A stretch of DNA of 64,000 bases, taken from Petrolisthes cinctipes. Lineage: Eukaryota > Arthropoda > Malacostraca > Decapoda > Porcellanidae. This document shows, in pieces, positions 45,959-55,457 of this stretch; positions within the stretch are counted from its first letter, which is position 1; every line of letters starts with the position of its first letter. The notes under the pieces are model-generated. The model saw nothing but the letters and a program-made list of their open reading frames with translations, was not told where the DNA came from and did not search any database. Made by a program: the position numbers and the translations under genes. The DNA is taken from positions 1,327,501-1,391,500 of the forward strand of contig JAWQEG010000526.1 in the NCBI GenBank assembly GCA_033782935.1. Direction: 5' to 3'.

Positions 45959-47083
45959 ATGTCTACCGTACAAGAATTATTGGGAGAGGCTCAACTATTG
46001 GGAATTGAAGGTAAGGCCGAAATTCAAGGGTACGTGAAGGGCCGCCAAGAAGAAGAAAGGCTTGAAAGGGCGGCCATAAGAGAAAATGAAAGGGAACAGA
46101 GAGAGCAAGAACAATTGAAATGGGAACATGAAAAGGAAGTATTGGAACTGAAATTACGTGCGAGTGAAAGTCAAAGTGCGAGTGGAAGTAATGTTGTAAG
46201 CTCAACCACCGTGACCCCAAGGTTACAGCTGTCAAAATACGTAGAGGGAGACGATATCGAGCCGTTTATTGAGCGATTCGAAATGGTTGCAGACACGTAT
46301 AGATTAGATAATGATATAAAGAAGCTCGAGTTCATTAATTTATTCGATGGAAAAGCACTTAGTATTCTCCACCGACTCGACAGTACCGCCAGAGATTATG
46401 AGAACATGAAAAAGGCTTTATTACAGGCGTACGGGTTGACGGTCGATGACGCTAGGAATCAGTTCTGGCGTGCATCCTTACAGGATAAGGAGACTGTTGC
46501 ACAGTTTAGTGCACGTCTGACCAATTACCTGGATCAGTGGTTGGAGAAGGCCGAAACACCTAAGACGTTGGAGGGGGTAAAAGACTTGTTGCTTCGTACA
46601 CAGTTGGAGAAGTCTTGCCCTCCAGAATTGTCGGCTCAGCTGAAAACCAACAAGGTGAAAATGTTGCAAACGATGGTGGATATGTCGGACGCACATTTTA
46701 CCACGTATGGTTACCATACGCGGATTCAGTATAATAAGAAAATTAATCAGTCGAATAAGCCTTCTCAGAACTCTGCTGTTTCATATAACCAGTCGAGTAA
46801 AAATCAGTCACAGCAGCAGAGTCAAATTGTTCGTCTGCAACCTAACCCTCATTTTAATCATACCCAGAAACAAGGTAATAATCACTATTCGCAGCAGTCC
46901 AATCAGTACCGTTACCAAGGAAAAAGTAACTGGAAAAATAGTAATAACCACGGTGGAAATAAAGGTTATTATCAGCGATCGGCAGCTGCAACACAGGGTG
47001 AACCACAGTATTCACCTGTGGTGGTTCAACCTAGTGTAGAACCACGAGTGCCTCAGTCGGTTCACGAACCTCATCAATTGTGA
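45959..47083 (+). CDS. gag: Gag with SCAN-like domain
   Basis: 374 codons from ATG at 45959 to TGA at 47081-47083. Residues about 30-75 are a charged coiled coil (Glu/Arg/Gln-rich). Residues about 85-255 form a capsid-like region; the stretch with FWRASLQDKETVAQFSARL and LRTQLEKSCPPELSAQLK resembles the SCAN domain, which is known to derive from Gmr1-like Gag. The last 110 residues are Asn/Gln/Ser-rich and basic with no CCHC knuckle. The product would form the particle that packages element RNA. The stop is followed by an open frame in the same phase, so a fusion by readthrough is possible. Confidence 0.92.
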   Translation: MSTVQELLGEAQLLGIEGKAEIQGYVKGRQEEERLERAAIRENEREQREQEQLKWEHEKEVLELKLRASESQSASGSNVVSSTTVTPRLQLSKYVEGDDIEPFIERFEMVADTYRLDNDIKKLEFINLFDGKALSILHRLDSTARDYENMKKALLQAYGLTVDDARNQFWRASLQDKETVAQFSARLTNYLDQWLEKAETPKTLEGVKDLLLRTQLEKSCPPELSAQLKTNKVKMLQTMVDMSDAHFTTYGYHTRIQYNKKINQSNKPSQNSAVSYNQSSKNQSQQQSQIVRLQPNPHFNHTQKQGNNHYSQQSNQYRYQGKSNWKNSNNHGGNKGYYQRSAAATQGEPQYSPVVVQPSVEPRVPQSVHEPHQL

Positions 47084-47086
47084 CTA
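47081..47086 (+). promoter_or_regulatory. Candidate stop-codon readthrough site UGA-CUA
   Basis: The Gag stop TGA is followed by CTA, and 47084-48958 is open in the same frame. UGA CUA is the core of the best-known readthrough context in animal mRNAs (UGA CUA G; here the next base is A). Gammaretroviruses use the same kind of in-frame stop between gag and pol. No downstream stem or pseudoknot was verified. Confidence 0.6.
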
Positions 47087-48958
47087 AACGCGACAGGAGT
47101 CTCGAAAGGTAAGTCTGGCTTCCATATTTGTCCGGGAATTGTTAACGGGATATCTGTTGAAGTCTTTCGAGATAATGGGTCATCGGGGTGTTGTGTCGCT
47201 GATGGTTTAGTTGCTTCTAATGATTTTACAGGGGAGCAGGTAACTATCACTATGATTGATGGTACCAGGAGGCTCTATCCTCTTGCTAAAATTGCAGTGG
47301 AGAGTCCATTCTATACAGGCCAGGTAATTGCAGCAGTCATGCAAAATCCTGTGTCAGATTTGGTGATAGGAAATATACCAGGGGTTAAGAATGCATGTTC
47401 AGTGGAAATTTCCACACAGACTGGTGCAGCTGCTGTAACCAGGGGTATGACGCATGCAAAGAAAACAGTTGTTCCACTTCAAGTGACAACTGCCGCCGAC
47501 CTCGTCAATTGCGAGGATGTAATTGCTGAGCAAGCAAGTGACCCTTCATTGGCACTTGTTCGCAAGCAGGCACTTGAGGGTGACAGTAGAGATCGACATG
47601 GTATTGTAACCAGTTACGTCAGGAGGAGAAACAGGTTTTACCGACGTACAGTAAACCCCGATGGGGAAGAGAGGGTTCAGTTTCTCGTACCAGAGAAATA
47701 CAGACAGGCTGTGTTTACCCTGGGTCATCATTCTATATTAGGGGGTCATATGGGGATGAGGAAAACAATTGATAGGATTCAGTCTCATTTCTATTGGCCA
47801 GGTATGGGGAGAGAGATAGGGAGATTGTTGAGGTCATGTGACGTTTGTCAGAAAACGTGTGACAGGGGTCGGGTGAAGCCCGCACCTCTTAATCCTCTAC
47901 CGCTAATCTCAGAATCATTTGAGAGAGTAGCGGTTGATATTGTTGGACCGATTATTCCGAGGGCTACGGACGGTGCCAAGTATATTCTTACCTGTGTGGA
48001 TTTCGCGACCAGATGGCCTGAAGCAGTGCCTCTGCGTGATATTGAAGCCACTACAGTGGCTGAAGCTTTGTTGGGTATATTCTGTCGTGTCGGCATACCA
48101 AAGCAGGTATTGTCCGACCGAGGCAGTCAATTTACCTCCGCGATGATGGAGGAATTGTGGAGATTACTCTCAGTTAAGGGGTTGAGGACAACACCTTATC
48201 ATCCAATGTGTAATGGGTTATGTGAGAGGTTTAATGGTACTCTCAAGAAAATGTTGAGGAGGATGGCAGTAGAACAACCTAGGGAGTGGTCCAGGTATAT
48301 CTCGCCACTACTGTTCGCGTATCGCGAAGCACCTCAGGCATCGTTGCAATTTAGTCCATTCGAGTTAGTGTATGGTAAACCTGCTCGAGGACCACTTCAG
48401 GTTCTACGTGAACTTTGGGACGATGAGGAATCGGATCCCGTGGTGAAAACCACTTATTCTTATGTAATTGATTTGGCAGAACGATTACAGCAAACCTGCG
48501 AGATTGCAAAGCAGGAGTTATCTAAAGCGAAGGAGATTCAGAAGTCCTACTATGATAGGAAAACTAAGCTCCGAACGCTACAGGTAGGGGGGAAGTGTCT
48601 CGTTCTGTTACCAACAGCTCATAATAAGTTGTTGGCTCAGTGGAAGGGTCCCTTTGAAGTAGTCAAGAAGGTGAATGACCTTAACTACATAGTTAAAATC
48701 AAAGGTGAAGCCAAGCGGTTCCATATTAATATGCTTAAGGAATATTACACCACCCAACAGGGGTGTACTTCCATTGTTACCACATTTGGGGCAGGCTGTT
48801 GTAACATCACCTCAGAACAGAGTGAAGTGTTAAGTCTAGTCCGTGGTCATTTTTCCCCAGCAGTAGACATGGTTAGCGCTGCTGTGGTAATCCCCGAGGG
48901 TGACGAGGGATATACTCCCAGACGGCAGAAGTATCCTCCGGGTCAAATTACTCGTTAA
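47084..48958 (+). CDS. pol: Protease-like region and integrase
   Basis: 624 codons open from the Gag stop; the first ATG in frame is 47252. Residues about 20-95 are protease-like (FRDNGSSGCC, with D-N-G in place of D-T/S-G, and DLVIGNIPGV), so protease activity is doubtful. Integrase follows: HHCC finger (GHHSILGGHMG near 47722, CDVCQ near 47840), core Asp in VDIVGP (47936), Asp in SDRGSQF (48116) and Glu in NGLCERFNG (48224). That spaces the last two by 35 residues, the normal D,D(35)E. A GPF motif (QWKGPFEVVKKVNDLNYIVK, 48640-48700) ends the C-terminal domain. No RT or RNase H follows. Translation probably depends on readthrough. Confidence 0.9.
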   Translation, partial: LNATGVSKGKSGFHICPGIVNGISVEVFRDNGSSGCCVADGLVASNDFTGEQVTITMIDGTRRLYPLAKIAVESPFYTGQVIAAVMQNPVSDLVIGNIPGVKNACSVEISTQTGAAAVTRGMTHAKKTVVPLQVTTAADLVNCEDVIAEQASDPSLALVRKQALEGDSRDRHGIVTSYVRRRNRFYRRTVNPDGEERVQFLVPEKYRQAVFTLGHHSILGGHMGMRKTIDRIQSHFYWPGMGREIGRLLRSCDVCQKTCDRGRVKPAPLNPLPLISESFERVAVDIVGPIIPRATDGAKYILTCVDFATRWPEAVPLRDIEATTVAEALLGIFCRVGIPKQVLSDRGSQFTSAMMEELWRLLSVKGLRTTPYHPMCNGLCERFNGTLKKMLRRMAVEQPREWSRYISPLLFAYREAPQASLQFSPFELVYGKPARGPLQVLRELWDDEESDPVVKTTYSYVIDLAERLQQTCEIAKQELSKAKEIQKSYYDRKTKLRTLQVGGKCLVLLPTAHNKLLAQWKGPFEVVKKVNDLNYIVKIKGEAKRFHINMLKEYYTTQQGCTSIVTTFGAGCCNITSEQSEVLSLVRGHFSPAVDMVSAAVVIPEGDEGYTPRRQKYPPGQITR

Positions 48959-49121
48959 TTAGTGTTAACCGAGTAAATATTCATGCGAAGATCGACCGGC
49001 AGAATTATCCTCCGGGTCAAATTGCTCGTTAATTAGTGTTAACCGAGTAAATATTCATGCGAAGATCGACCGGCAGAAGTATCCTCCGGGTCGAATTGCT
49101 CGTAATTGTTACCTCTCCGAG
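48924..49121 (+). repeat. 74-bp tandem repeat after integrase
   Basis: Units start at 48924, 48998 and 49072 with GGCAGAAGTATCCTCCGGGT; the third is partial. The first unit holds the integrase stop codon. It lies where RT would follow in a full element. Confidence 0.9.
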
Positions 49122-49202
49122 CGCAACGAGCACGAGTCTTATGCGACTCAGATCAAGGGGTTTCCTAGGGTGTTGGGAAAATCCGATGTTCTATGTATTG
49201 TA

Positions 49203-49400
49203 TTTTGTGCAACTTATCCAAGACACGGATTCTAGCGGTTTACTCTGATCCAAGGCTCGGATAATTTACTAACAATATATTGCCTTCCAGAATTATTATT
49301 GCATTATTTTGTGTAACCTTATCCAAGACACAGATTCTAGCGGTTTACTCTGATCAAAGGCTCGGATAATTCACTAATATATATATTGCCTTCCAGAGAT
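49203..49400 (+). repeat. ~104-bp duplicated segment
   Basis: TTTTGTGCAACTTATCCAAG at 49203 recurs as TTTTGTGTAACCTTATCCAA at 49307; both continue through TTCTAGCGGTTTACTCTGAT and GCCTTCCAGA. Non-coding. Confidence 0.85.
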
Positions 49401-49744
49401 ATTGTTGCATTTCCTACATATTATGTAACAAATACACAATGCATTACATACACCACACTTATATATTGCTTAAATGTGTACAAATTGTACTGAGCAGATA
49501 TTACCAGGTACATTCATTCTTGTCTCGGAGTTTCTTCCTAAGATTGAAAAGCTAAAGTAACTGTTGGGAGTTTTCCACTCATTGGCAAAAATGAACACGT
49601 AACCGGTGATAGTAATTGACACATACAAGAATAAGTGAAGTGTGGATGAATTATTATTGTAATAGTTATACATGCAAGGGCGTCGCTACCACTTCACGAA
49701 TCTATTAAACATTGCATAGAGCAATGTCTCTTTGTGTGGGCGAA

Positions 49745-50917
49745 TGTCACGAGTCAGCATAGACTCGTGACGTAATTTGAATTACAGAGAGTTGGAAAAT
49801 TCCATACTGGAGAATGTTCTAGAGTAGGGGAATATTCCATGAGACAAAGAAGGTAGGAGTGGGTTCATGTAGGTGCGGGTTAATCCACAGGTAGTGGATT
49901 AGTAGCCAAAATTAGAAAAGGGTAAGGAAGGTCAGGTTTCAACTGAATTGCCACATCCAGTCCTATAGGTGTTCGCAGGTTAATTACAACTTGTATTAAT
50001 CATTTATGCTACCAGGGTAACTTATGGTATTGCAAATGATCGTGAAGTGGAGGGGAATTATCGGGAATTATTAGCACGCCATAGGTAAATTGCAATTGCA
50101 GGTATAACTAAGGAATGAGAGGGTACCATGTAAATCGTAGCCAGTTAGGAAAAACGAACAAAAATAGGAGGAGGAGTCAGAGAAATTTTGAACCAGTTAA
50201 GGAGGAAGAATTGGGTCAGTTGGAACAGGACACTTGAAGGAAGGACACACTCGTCAGCTTCCCTTACCTAGATCAATCCTCCACGTGTGCAGTGGGGAGT
50301 GGTCAACGTAAACGCCGAATTCGTTGTATATTACACGATTTCACAAGGCTTTACAGTTGTATACTGACTAGTTGCATTGACGCTGGTTCAGTCACTGAAT
50401 AAGGTGAGGGAGAGCTGGATCTTTGAAGAAAAATTACGAGTGTGTTGTGAGACTCTAAAGTGTGAGACATTAGAAAAATATTCCAACTCGCGTAACAATT
50501 GATAGAATTACTACAGTGTTAACGTAAGCTAGACTATCGTCACGTATACGAACGAGAGGTAACGAGAGCGAGTAGCTAGTTAGCGTTGCGTGAGCGTGAG
50601 TTGTGTGTGTGTGTGTGTGTGAAATTAATTTATTCATGTTGGCATACTGGAGTTGAATAAATATAGAAAATTTGCAATTGGTTGTTTAAATGCACCAGTA
50701 GATTTGTTATCTATATAAATACATATATATCGGGAAGAACCCTTAACATAAAAATTTATTATGTGCGTGGTGATTGAGGCCTAAACGGGGAATTAATCCC
50801 CGACTTTTTGTTCTTCGCTGCAGCCAACCAACGAGATCATAAATTAACAGGGCAAGGTAAGTTGTAATTGTCATATTATAAAATACATTATCTAATCATT
50901 CTCACATCACCGTCACA
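49745..50917 (+). repeat. 3' LTR
   Basis: 1173 bases, offset exactly 5086 from the 5' LTR with no length difference. The sequence before it (TGTGTGGGCGAA) is only weakly purine-rich, so the polypurine tract is unusual or degenerate. Followed by CCTAG. Confidence 0.95.
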
Positions 50918-51541
50918 CCTAGTACATGACCATATGTAACCTAGGGGATTATAAGGCGGGAAGCGAGCCGGCAGTAGCAGAGAAGCTTCCAGCCGTTCGT
51001 TGTGTGAACTTGTTAATCTTGGGGCCAGACTGAAGGAAGTCAACCATGGGCATCTGTTGGTATATCGTGAGTAGAATATTGTGATTTATCCGTATGGAAT
51101 AGTATGTCGGTCTGAGCCTATGTATTTGTGAAGTATTAAGAGTAAGATTATTGTGTATTATTGACTTTACGTGTATGTGTAGATTGCTGAGTTCAGTGAA
51201 GTAAGAACCAGCGAGTGGATAGAAATTGTTTAAGGAAACTATATTAATGGTGTGTGTATTTGTGTGTGTTAACCTCAGTTAAGGAGACGAGTTACTTTTG
51301 TTGAGGATTCTAGTTATCCTTCACTAGGCTGTGTCAGTACATAAGACCTGGAGAAGTGAATAGATTACCTTGCAGTAAGATACACATTTGGAGGAATAGG
51401 CCAAATAAATATTCTGTTTAGTTTATTAACAGGTGTTTTATTTCCGTTACTCATCCCTGGCACCTTCTCCTCTGGAGAGTTTCTATTGTGCCTTCTGCGT
51501 TTATGGGAATTCCTTCCCGTAACCGTAGTGGGAGCACAACA

Positions 51542-52400
51542 GTGGGGATAATGGTGGTGGGTAGTGAAGATGTGTGAAGTGGGGATAATGGTGGTGGGTA
51601 GTGAAGATGTGTGAAGTGGGGATAATAGTGGTGGGTAGTGAAGATGTGAGAAGTGGGGGTAATGGTGGTGGGTAGTGAAGATGTGAGAAGTGGGGGTAAT
51701 GGTGATGGGTAGTGAAAATGTGTGAAGTGGGGATAATGGTGGTGGGTAGTGAAGATGTGAGAAGTGGGGATAATGGTGGTGGGTAACAAAATACGTGAAG
51801 TGAGGATAATGGTGGTAAGTATGGGGTTGTAAAGATGTATCATAAGTAGTGTGTAGTGAAGATGTGAGAAGTGGAGGAAAAGGCGGCTTCACACGGGGCA
51901 ATACGCGGCTGGTTTTGCTACCCGCTAGTTTCCAGACAGCCCTGTCCCGTGTGAAGCCGCCTTAATGGTGATGTCTAGTGGGTAGTGAAGAAATGGGAAG
52001 TGGGGCTAATGGTGGTAAGTGGGTGATAGCAAATATACTTGAAGTGGGGGTAATGGTGATGTGTAGTGGGTAGTGAAGATATGTGAAGTGGGGTAATGAT
52101 GGTAAGTGGGGAGTACTAAAGATGTGTGAAGTGGGGATAATAATGGTAAGTTGGGGGTAGAAAAGTTGTGAGAGGTGGAAGTAAAGGTGGTAAATGGGGG
52201 GTAGTAAAGAAGTGTAAAGTTAGGGTAATGGTTGTAAGAGGGCTGGTATAAAGATGTGTGAAGTTGAGGTAATTATGAATTGTACAGGGTAGCTAAGTTG
52301 TGTGAAGTTGGGGTAATAGTGATGCATAATGGGTAGGGAAGATATGTGAAGGGGGAGTAATGGTGATGTGTAGTGGATAGTGAAGATGTTGGGGAGATGT
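51542..52400. repeat. 37-bp minisatellite, right part
   Basis: About seven good units to 51790, for example AGTGGGGATAATGGTGGTGG then GTAGTGAAGATGTGTGA. Degenerate units (AGTGGGGTAATGGT, GTAGTAAAGATGTG) follow as far as about 52400. A MITE interrupts it at 51880. G-rich on plus. Confidence 0.9.
51880..51963. mobile_element. 84-bp hairpin MITE in minisatellite
   Basis: AAGGCGGCTTCACACGGG (51880-51897) and its perfect complement (51946-51963) enclose about 48 bases. It interrupts the G-rich minisatellite, which proves insertion. Target duplication is not clear. Confidence 0.8.
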
Positions 52401-53088
52401 TGGTGTGGGTCCAGTTTCTTTACATCATCTTATAAAGTATATATATATAGAAATTCGAATTGTATGTTTATATGATTATATATACCGGTATATATATAAA
52501 TTGTACACACACCACGCGTAAAGTAATCGTCGCATGGCAAATCTAAAGCCATTCTCGAAATCTGCATGCAGAGAGGAAAGCTTCTGGCATATTTCTGGTA
52601 TATTTTCACTATCCAGTACTCGGATATCGCGTAGGCTATTTATTATTTGGGTGGGAGAGGGTATTTCCAGGTTACCCAATACAATAATTAATGGATGGGC
52701 AAGAGTAACTCCAGGTTAATGGTGGTGATGTGTGAAGTGGTGGTAATGTTAATTTGGGTGTTATAAAGACGTATCAATTGGGGTTATTGGTGATGTATAG
52801 TTGGTAGTGAGAATGTATAAGGTGGGTTAATGGTGATAAGTGCTGAGTAGTAAAGATGCGTGAAGTGGTAATTGTTGTTGTCGTTGTTGATATATATATA
52901 TATATGCAGAAACCTCACTTCACCGTGGGCATGTGATGTGAGGTTTCTTTTAGCTCCACCCCCAGGTGGCCTATGTGTATATATACTCCGACTATCAGTT
53001 GAACAGTTGGTCAAGTTCCCGCCAAGCTCCTGGCGACTGCTGTGCATCCCATATTTCTGCCGACAACTCCACCAACATTTTGCTACAA
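52401..53088. other. Stretch with TA tracts and a short hairpin
   Basis: (TA)n tracts near 52440-52496 and 52890-52904. The hairpin GAAACCTCAC (52909-52918) / GTGAGGTTTC (52938-52947) lies in the leader of the frame at 53089. Otherwise nothing recognised. Confidence 0.45.
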
Positions 53089-53305
53089 TGCCATTCACAA
53101 TTTCTAATGTGGAGTATGCAGATATAGTATTCATCTATGGGTTGTGCAATGGCAATGCTGAAGTATCGTCAAGAGAATACAGACAGATATATCCAAACAG
53201 GAGGAGTCCAGATGCAAAAGTATTCTACCACGTCTTCCAGCATCTCCGTGACACACGCACACACACACACCACCTCAAGGGTGGTGTAAAAAAAAAACAA
53301 AGATA
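53089..53305 (+). pseudogene. DUF4817-like helix-turn-helix, transposon-associated
   Basis: From ATG at 53089 the frame reads MPFTISNVEYADIVFIYGLC, then a segment with NGNAEVSSREYRQIYPNRRS and PDAKVFYHVFQHLRDT. This pattern (Y-A-D-x-x-x-x-Y-G-x-x-N-G-N, R-E-Y, Y-P-N-R-R-x-P) is the small DNA-binding domain found in many arthropod transposon-related proteins. It then degenerates into (AC)n-encoded text and stops near 53305. No DDE domain follows. Confidence 0.75.
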
Positions 53306-53647
53306 AATTGTCAAAACCAAAGATAAATTGCTTTGTGGTAACTGATGCAAGTAATGTTAGAGTGGTGTAGCAGGTACACAGTCTGCCGTACCTACCTTGG
53401 TGCCTCACAGCCTCAGTGACCTTGGTGCCTTGCTTCGCTCCACACGTATTGTGACCATTTATTTCTCCATTAAATTCACGTGCATACTAAGCTTACCCGA
53501 CTGTAATTAAAGTGACAAACATCTGCAGAAAAATTACTTACCTAACGATTATTATGGGGGAAATTCTGTGTTGGTAAATCTGGAGCAACTGATTCCTCCA
53601 AACAATTCCGAGCAACAGAACACTATATATATATATATTTTTTTCAT

Positions 53648-55132
53648 CTGGGGCCGGATACTCAAAGCGTGCAAAGGCGCCTTTTGTTCCGAAAGCGCCT
53701 TTCGATTGCGCATTTTCCCAAACGACGTATACTCAAAACTTTCCCTGGGCGCGGCCATATTGGAAATAATTGGTATTAGCGCCTTTGAGCAACGGCTGGG
53801 TCGGAGCAGCCGTATCGATGGAAAGGCGCCTTTTGATGAATAAAAACAACAATATGTCGGCGGTGAATGATAGGCTCAGATAGCTCTTCACTCCTAATTA
53901 GATGTAATACTGCCTCAATACTTTGTTAAGAGAGTAATGGTTGCCATAGAATATAAATAATGAGTAGCAAGTTATGATAGAAGAAAGAAAATTAATTATA
54001 TGTGGACTCGTGGAGGTATATATGGTACATTGATGATAACCAATTCTTATAGCTTCCCACTCGTTGCAGTTCACGTCATGTAACTAATTTAACTTCATGC
54101 CTATTTGAACAATGTGTATTTTGATATAATACCGGATATATATGTATATTTGTTTGATCCTGCCCCTTTACAATAAATCTTTGCCGCCCCTGTATATTAT
54201 ATGTCTTATGTAATAACCAAAACTTTTGTAAGGATTTGCGCTAGTGATTGTGGCTTCGTGAGAATATTATGTATATTATAGCCAAAATAAGGTAATAATG
54301 GCTATATCAGTGAACCCTTAAAAATAATTATGTAACCGATAATTATGTAGTGTAAAATATCAAAACAATTTGATTCTTGTGGAGTTAGTCACTGTCGCAG
54401 ACCTAACCAAACAATAATACCAGCTGAAGTAGGTTAGGTAGGTCTATATTGGTAATGACGATTTTGATCTTGTAGCACTAAATAGTTTACTCATATGTAT
54501 ATTGGTTACATAATTATATCATATGGGGCAAATTAATGCAGCCATTAATACCCTATTATGGCTATATACGATTTATTGCAACAAAAAAAAAATAATAATA
54601 ATTTGGCCATCTCCGTGTAGCCTAACATATAGATTTTTTTTTTTTTTTCGTGTGTATCATAACTCGATAACTACTTTATTTTATATGAAAACCTTAGATA
54701 CTTAATTAATAATATAACTAAACTCAATGTTAATCATCAAATTTATTAAGATGCTGAAATCATGGTATTTTTTCCTAATCAATTATATATACTGTCTATA
54801 TTTTTGTTGTTATGTCATTTGTCAAGTCATTAAATGTTTTTTATTATTAATGTCTATTATCCGCTCAGACTGCTCTTCGAAATACTAGATTATGATTGGT
54901 TTACATTTCCTAAGCACACTTCGATAGGTCTGCTGTGATTGGCTGGAGTATCAAATTGCGCATTTTGAGGATTGGCGCAAAATCGCCGTAAGGCACACCA
55001 AAGGCGCAATTGAAATTTTTTGAGTATCGGAATCGCACCTTTCTGAAAGGCGCCTTCGACGCGCCGAATCAAAAGGCGCCTTCACTCGAATGGCGCCTTC
55101 AGTGAAGGCGCGTTTTGAGTATCCGGCCCCAG
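53648..55132. mobile_element. 1.5-kb TIR element with GCGCC subterminal motifs
   Basis: Ends are CTGGGGCCGGATACTCAAA (53648) and its complement (to 55132). Inside each end a motif GGCGCCTTT or its complement recurs several times (left: near 53676, 53694, 53824; right: near 55003, 55049, 55073, 55093). The 1.1-kb middle (53850-54940) is AT-rich with no transposase. It looks like a non-autonomous DNA transposon. The superfamily is uncertain and no target duplication was identified. Confidence 0.75.
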
Positions 55133-55177
55133 GTCCTGTTTCCCGGCATACTTTGGAGGAATCAAGGCACTCCAATG

Positions 55178-55290
55178 TAGGGGAAGTGGCCGAGTGGTTA
55201 GTGTTCTGGACTCACAACCTGGAGGTCGGGAGATCGATCCTCTCAGGTGAGGGCCTGAGAATATTTACACTTCCGATTTGAGTTTGAGGC
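55178..55290 (+). repeat. tRNA-SINE family S1, head
   Basis: A box TGGCCGAGTGGTTAG (55187-55201) and a B box region GGGAGATCGATCCTCTC (near 55228-55244) in a tRNA-like head (Ser/Leu-like). The body stops at GAGGC (55290), where the palindromic block starts. Confidence 0.8.
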
Positions 55291-55326
55291 ACTCAAAGCT
55301 CTATCCTGTGTTTAACTCCCACCCAC

Positions 55327-55370
<44 letters not shown>

Positions 55371-55416
55371 GTGGGTGGGAGTTAAACACAGGATAGAGCT
55401 TTGAGTTATTTTATTA

Positions 55417-55457
<41 letters not shown>

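Larger units (their letters stand above)
44659..50917 (+). mobile_element. Young LTR element encoding Gag-PR-IN but no RT
   Basis: A complete 6259-bp insertion: 1173-bp LTRs at both ends (TGTCACGAG...CCGTCACA), 5-bp TSD, tRNA primer site three bases after the 5' LTR, one Gag frame and one protease-integrase frame. From the integrase stop (48958) to the 3' LTR (49745) there are only 786 bases of tandem repeats, so RT and RNase H are absent. A SCAN-like Gag and integrase directly after protease match the Gmr1-like branch of Ty3/gypsy, in which integrase precedes RT; here the RT end seems deleted. The LTRs show no difference by eye, so insertion is recent and RT must have come in trans. Confidence 0.92.
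44299..51541. mobile_element. Solo LTR (979 bp), split by a younger LTR element
   Basis: A segment starting TGTTGGGACTACC at 44299 and ending GGGAGCACAACA at 51541 has the inverted ends TGTTG/CAACA and is flanked by GTGG on both sides (44295-44298 and 51542-51545), inside the 37-bp minisatellite. Removing the element at 44659-50917 and one TSD leaves about 979 bases with no coding potential, so this is read as a solo LTR left by recombination. No second copy exists in the window to confirm it. Confidence 0.65.

Noticed and set aside
51365..51901. Minus-strand frames with repeated Thr/His/Tyr/Pro blocks
   Set aside because: They are readings of the 37-bp minisatellite; any 37-base unit cycles through frames and stays open because stops are absent from the unit.
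55178..55245. A functional tRNA gene (Ser/Leu-like)
   Set aside because: The A and B boxes are good, but the acceptor stem does not pair and the same sequence continues as a SINE body found elsewhere in the window.
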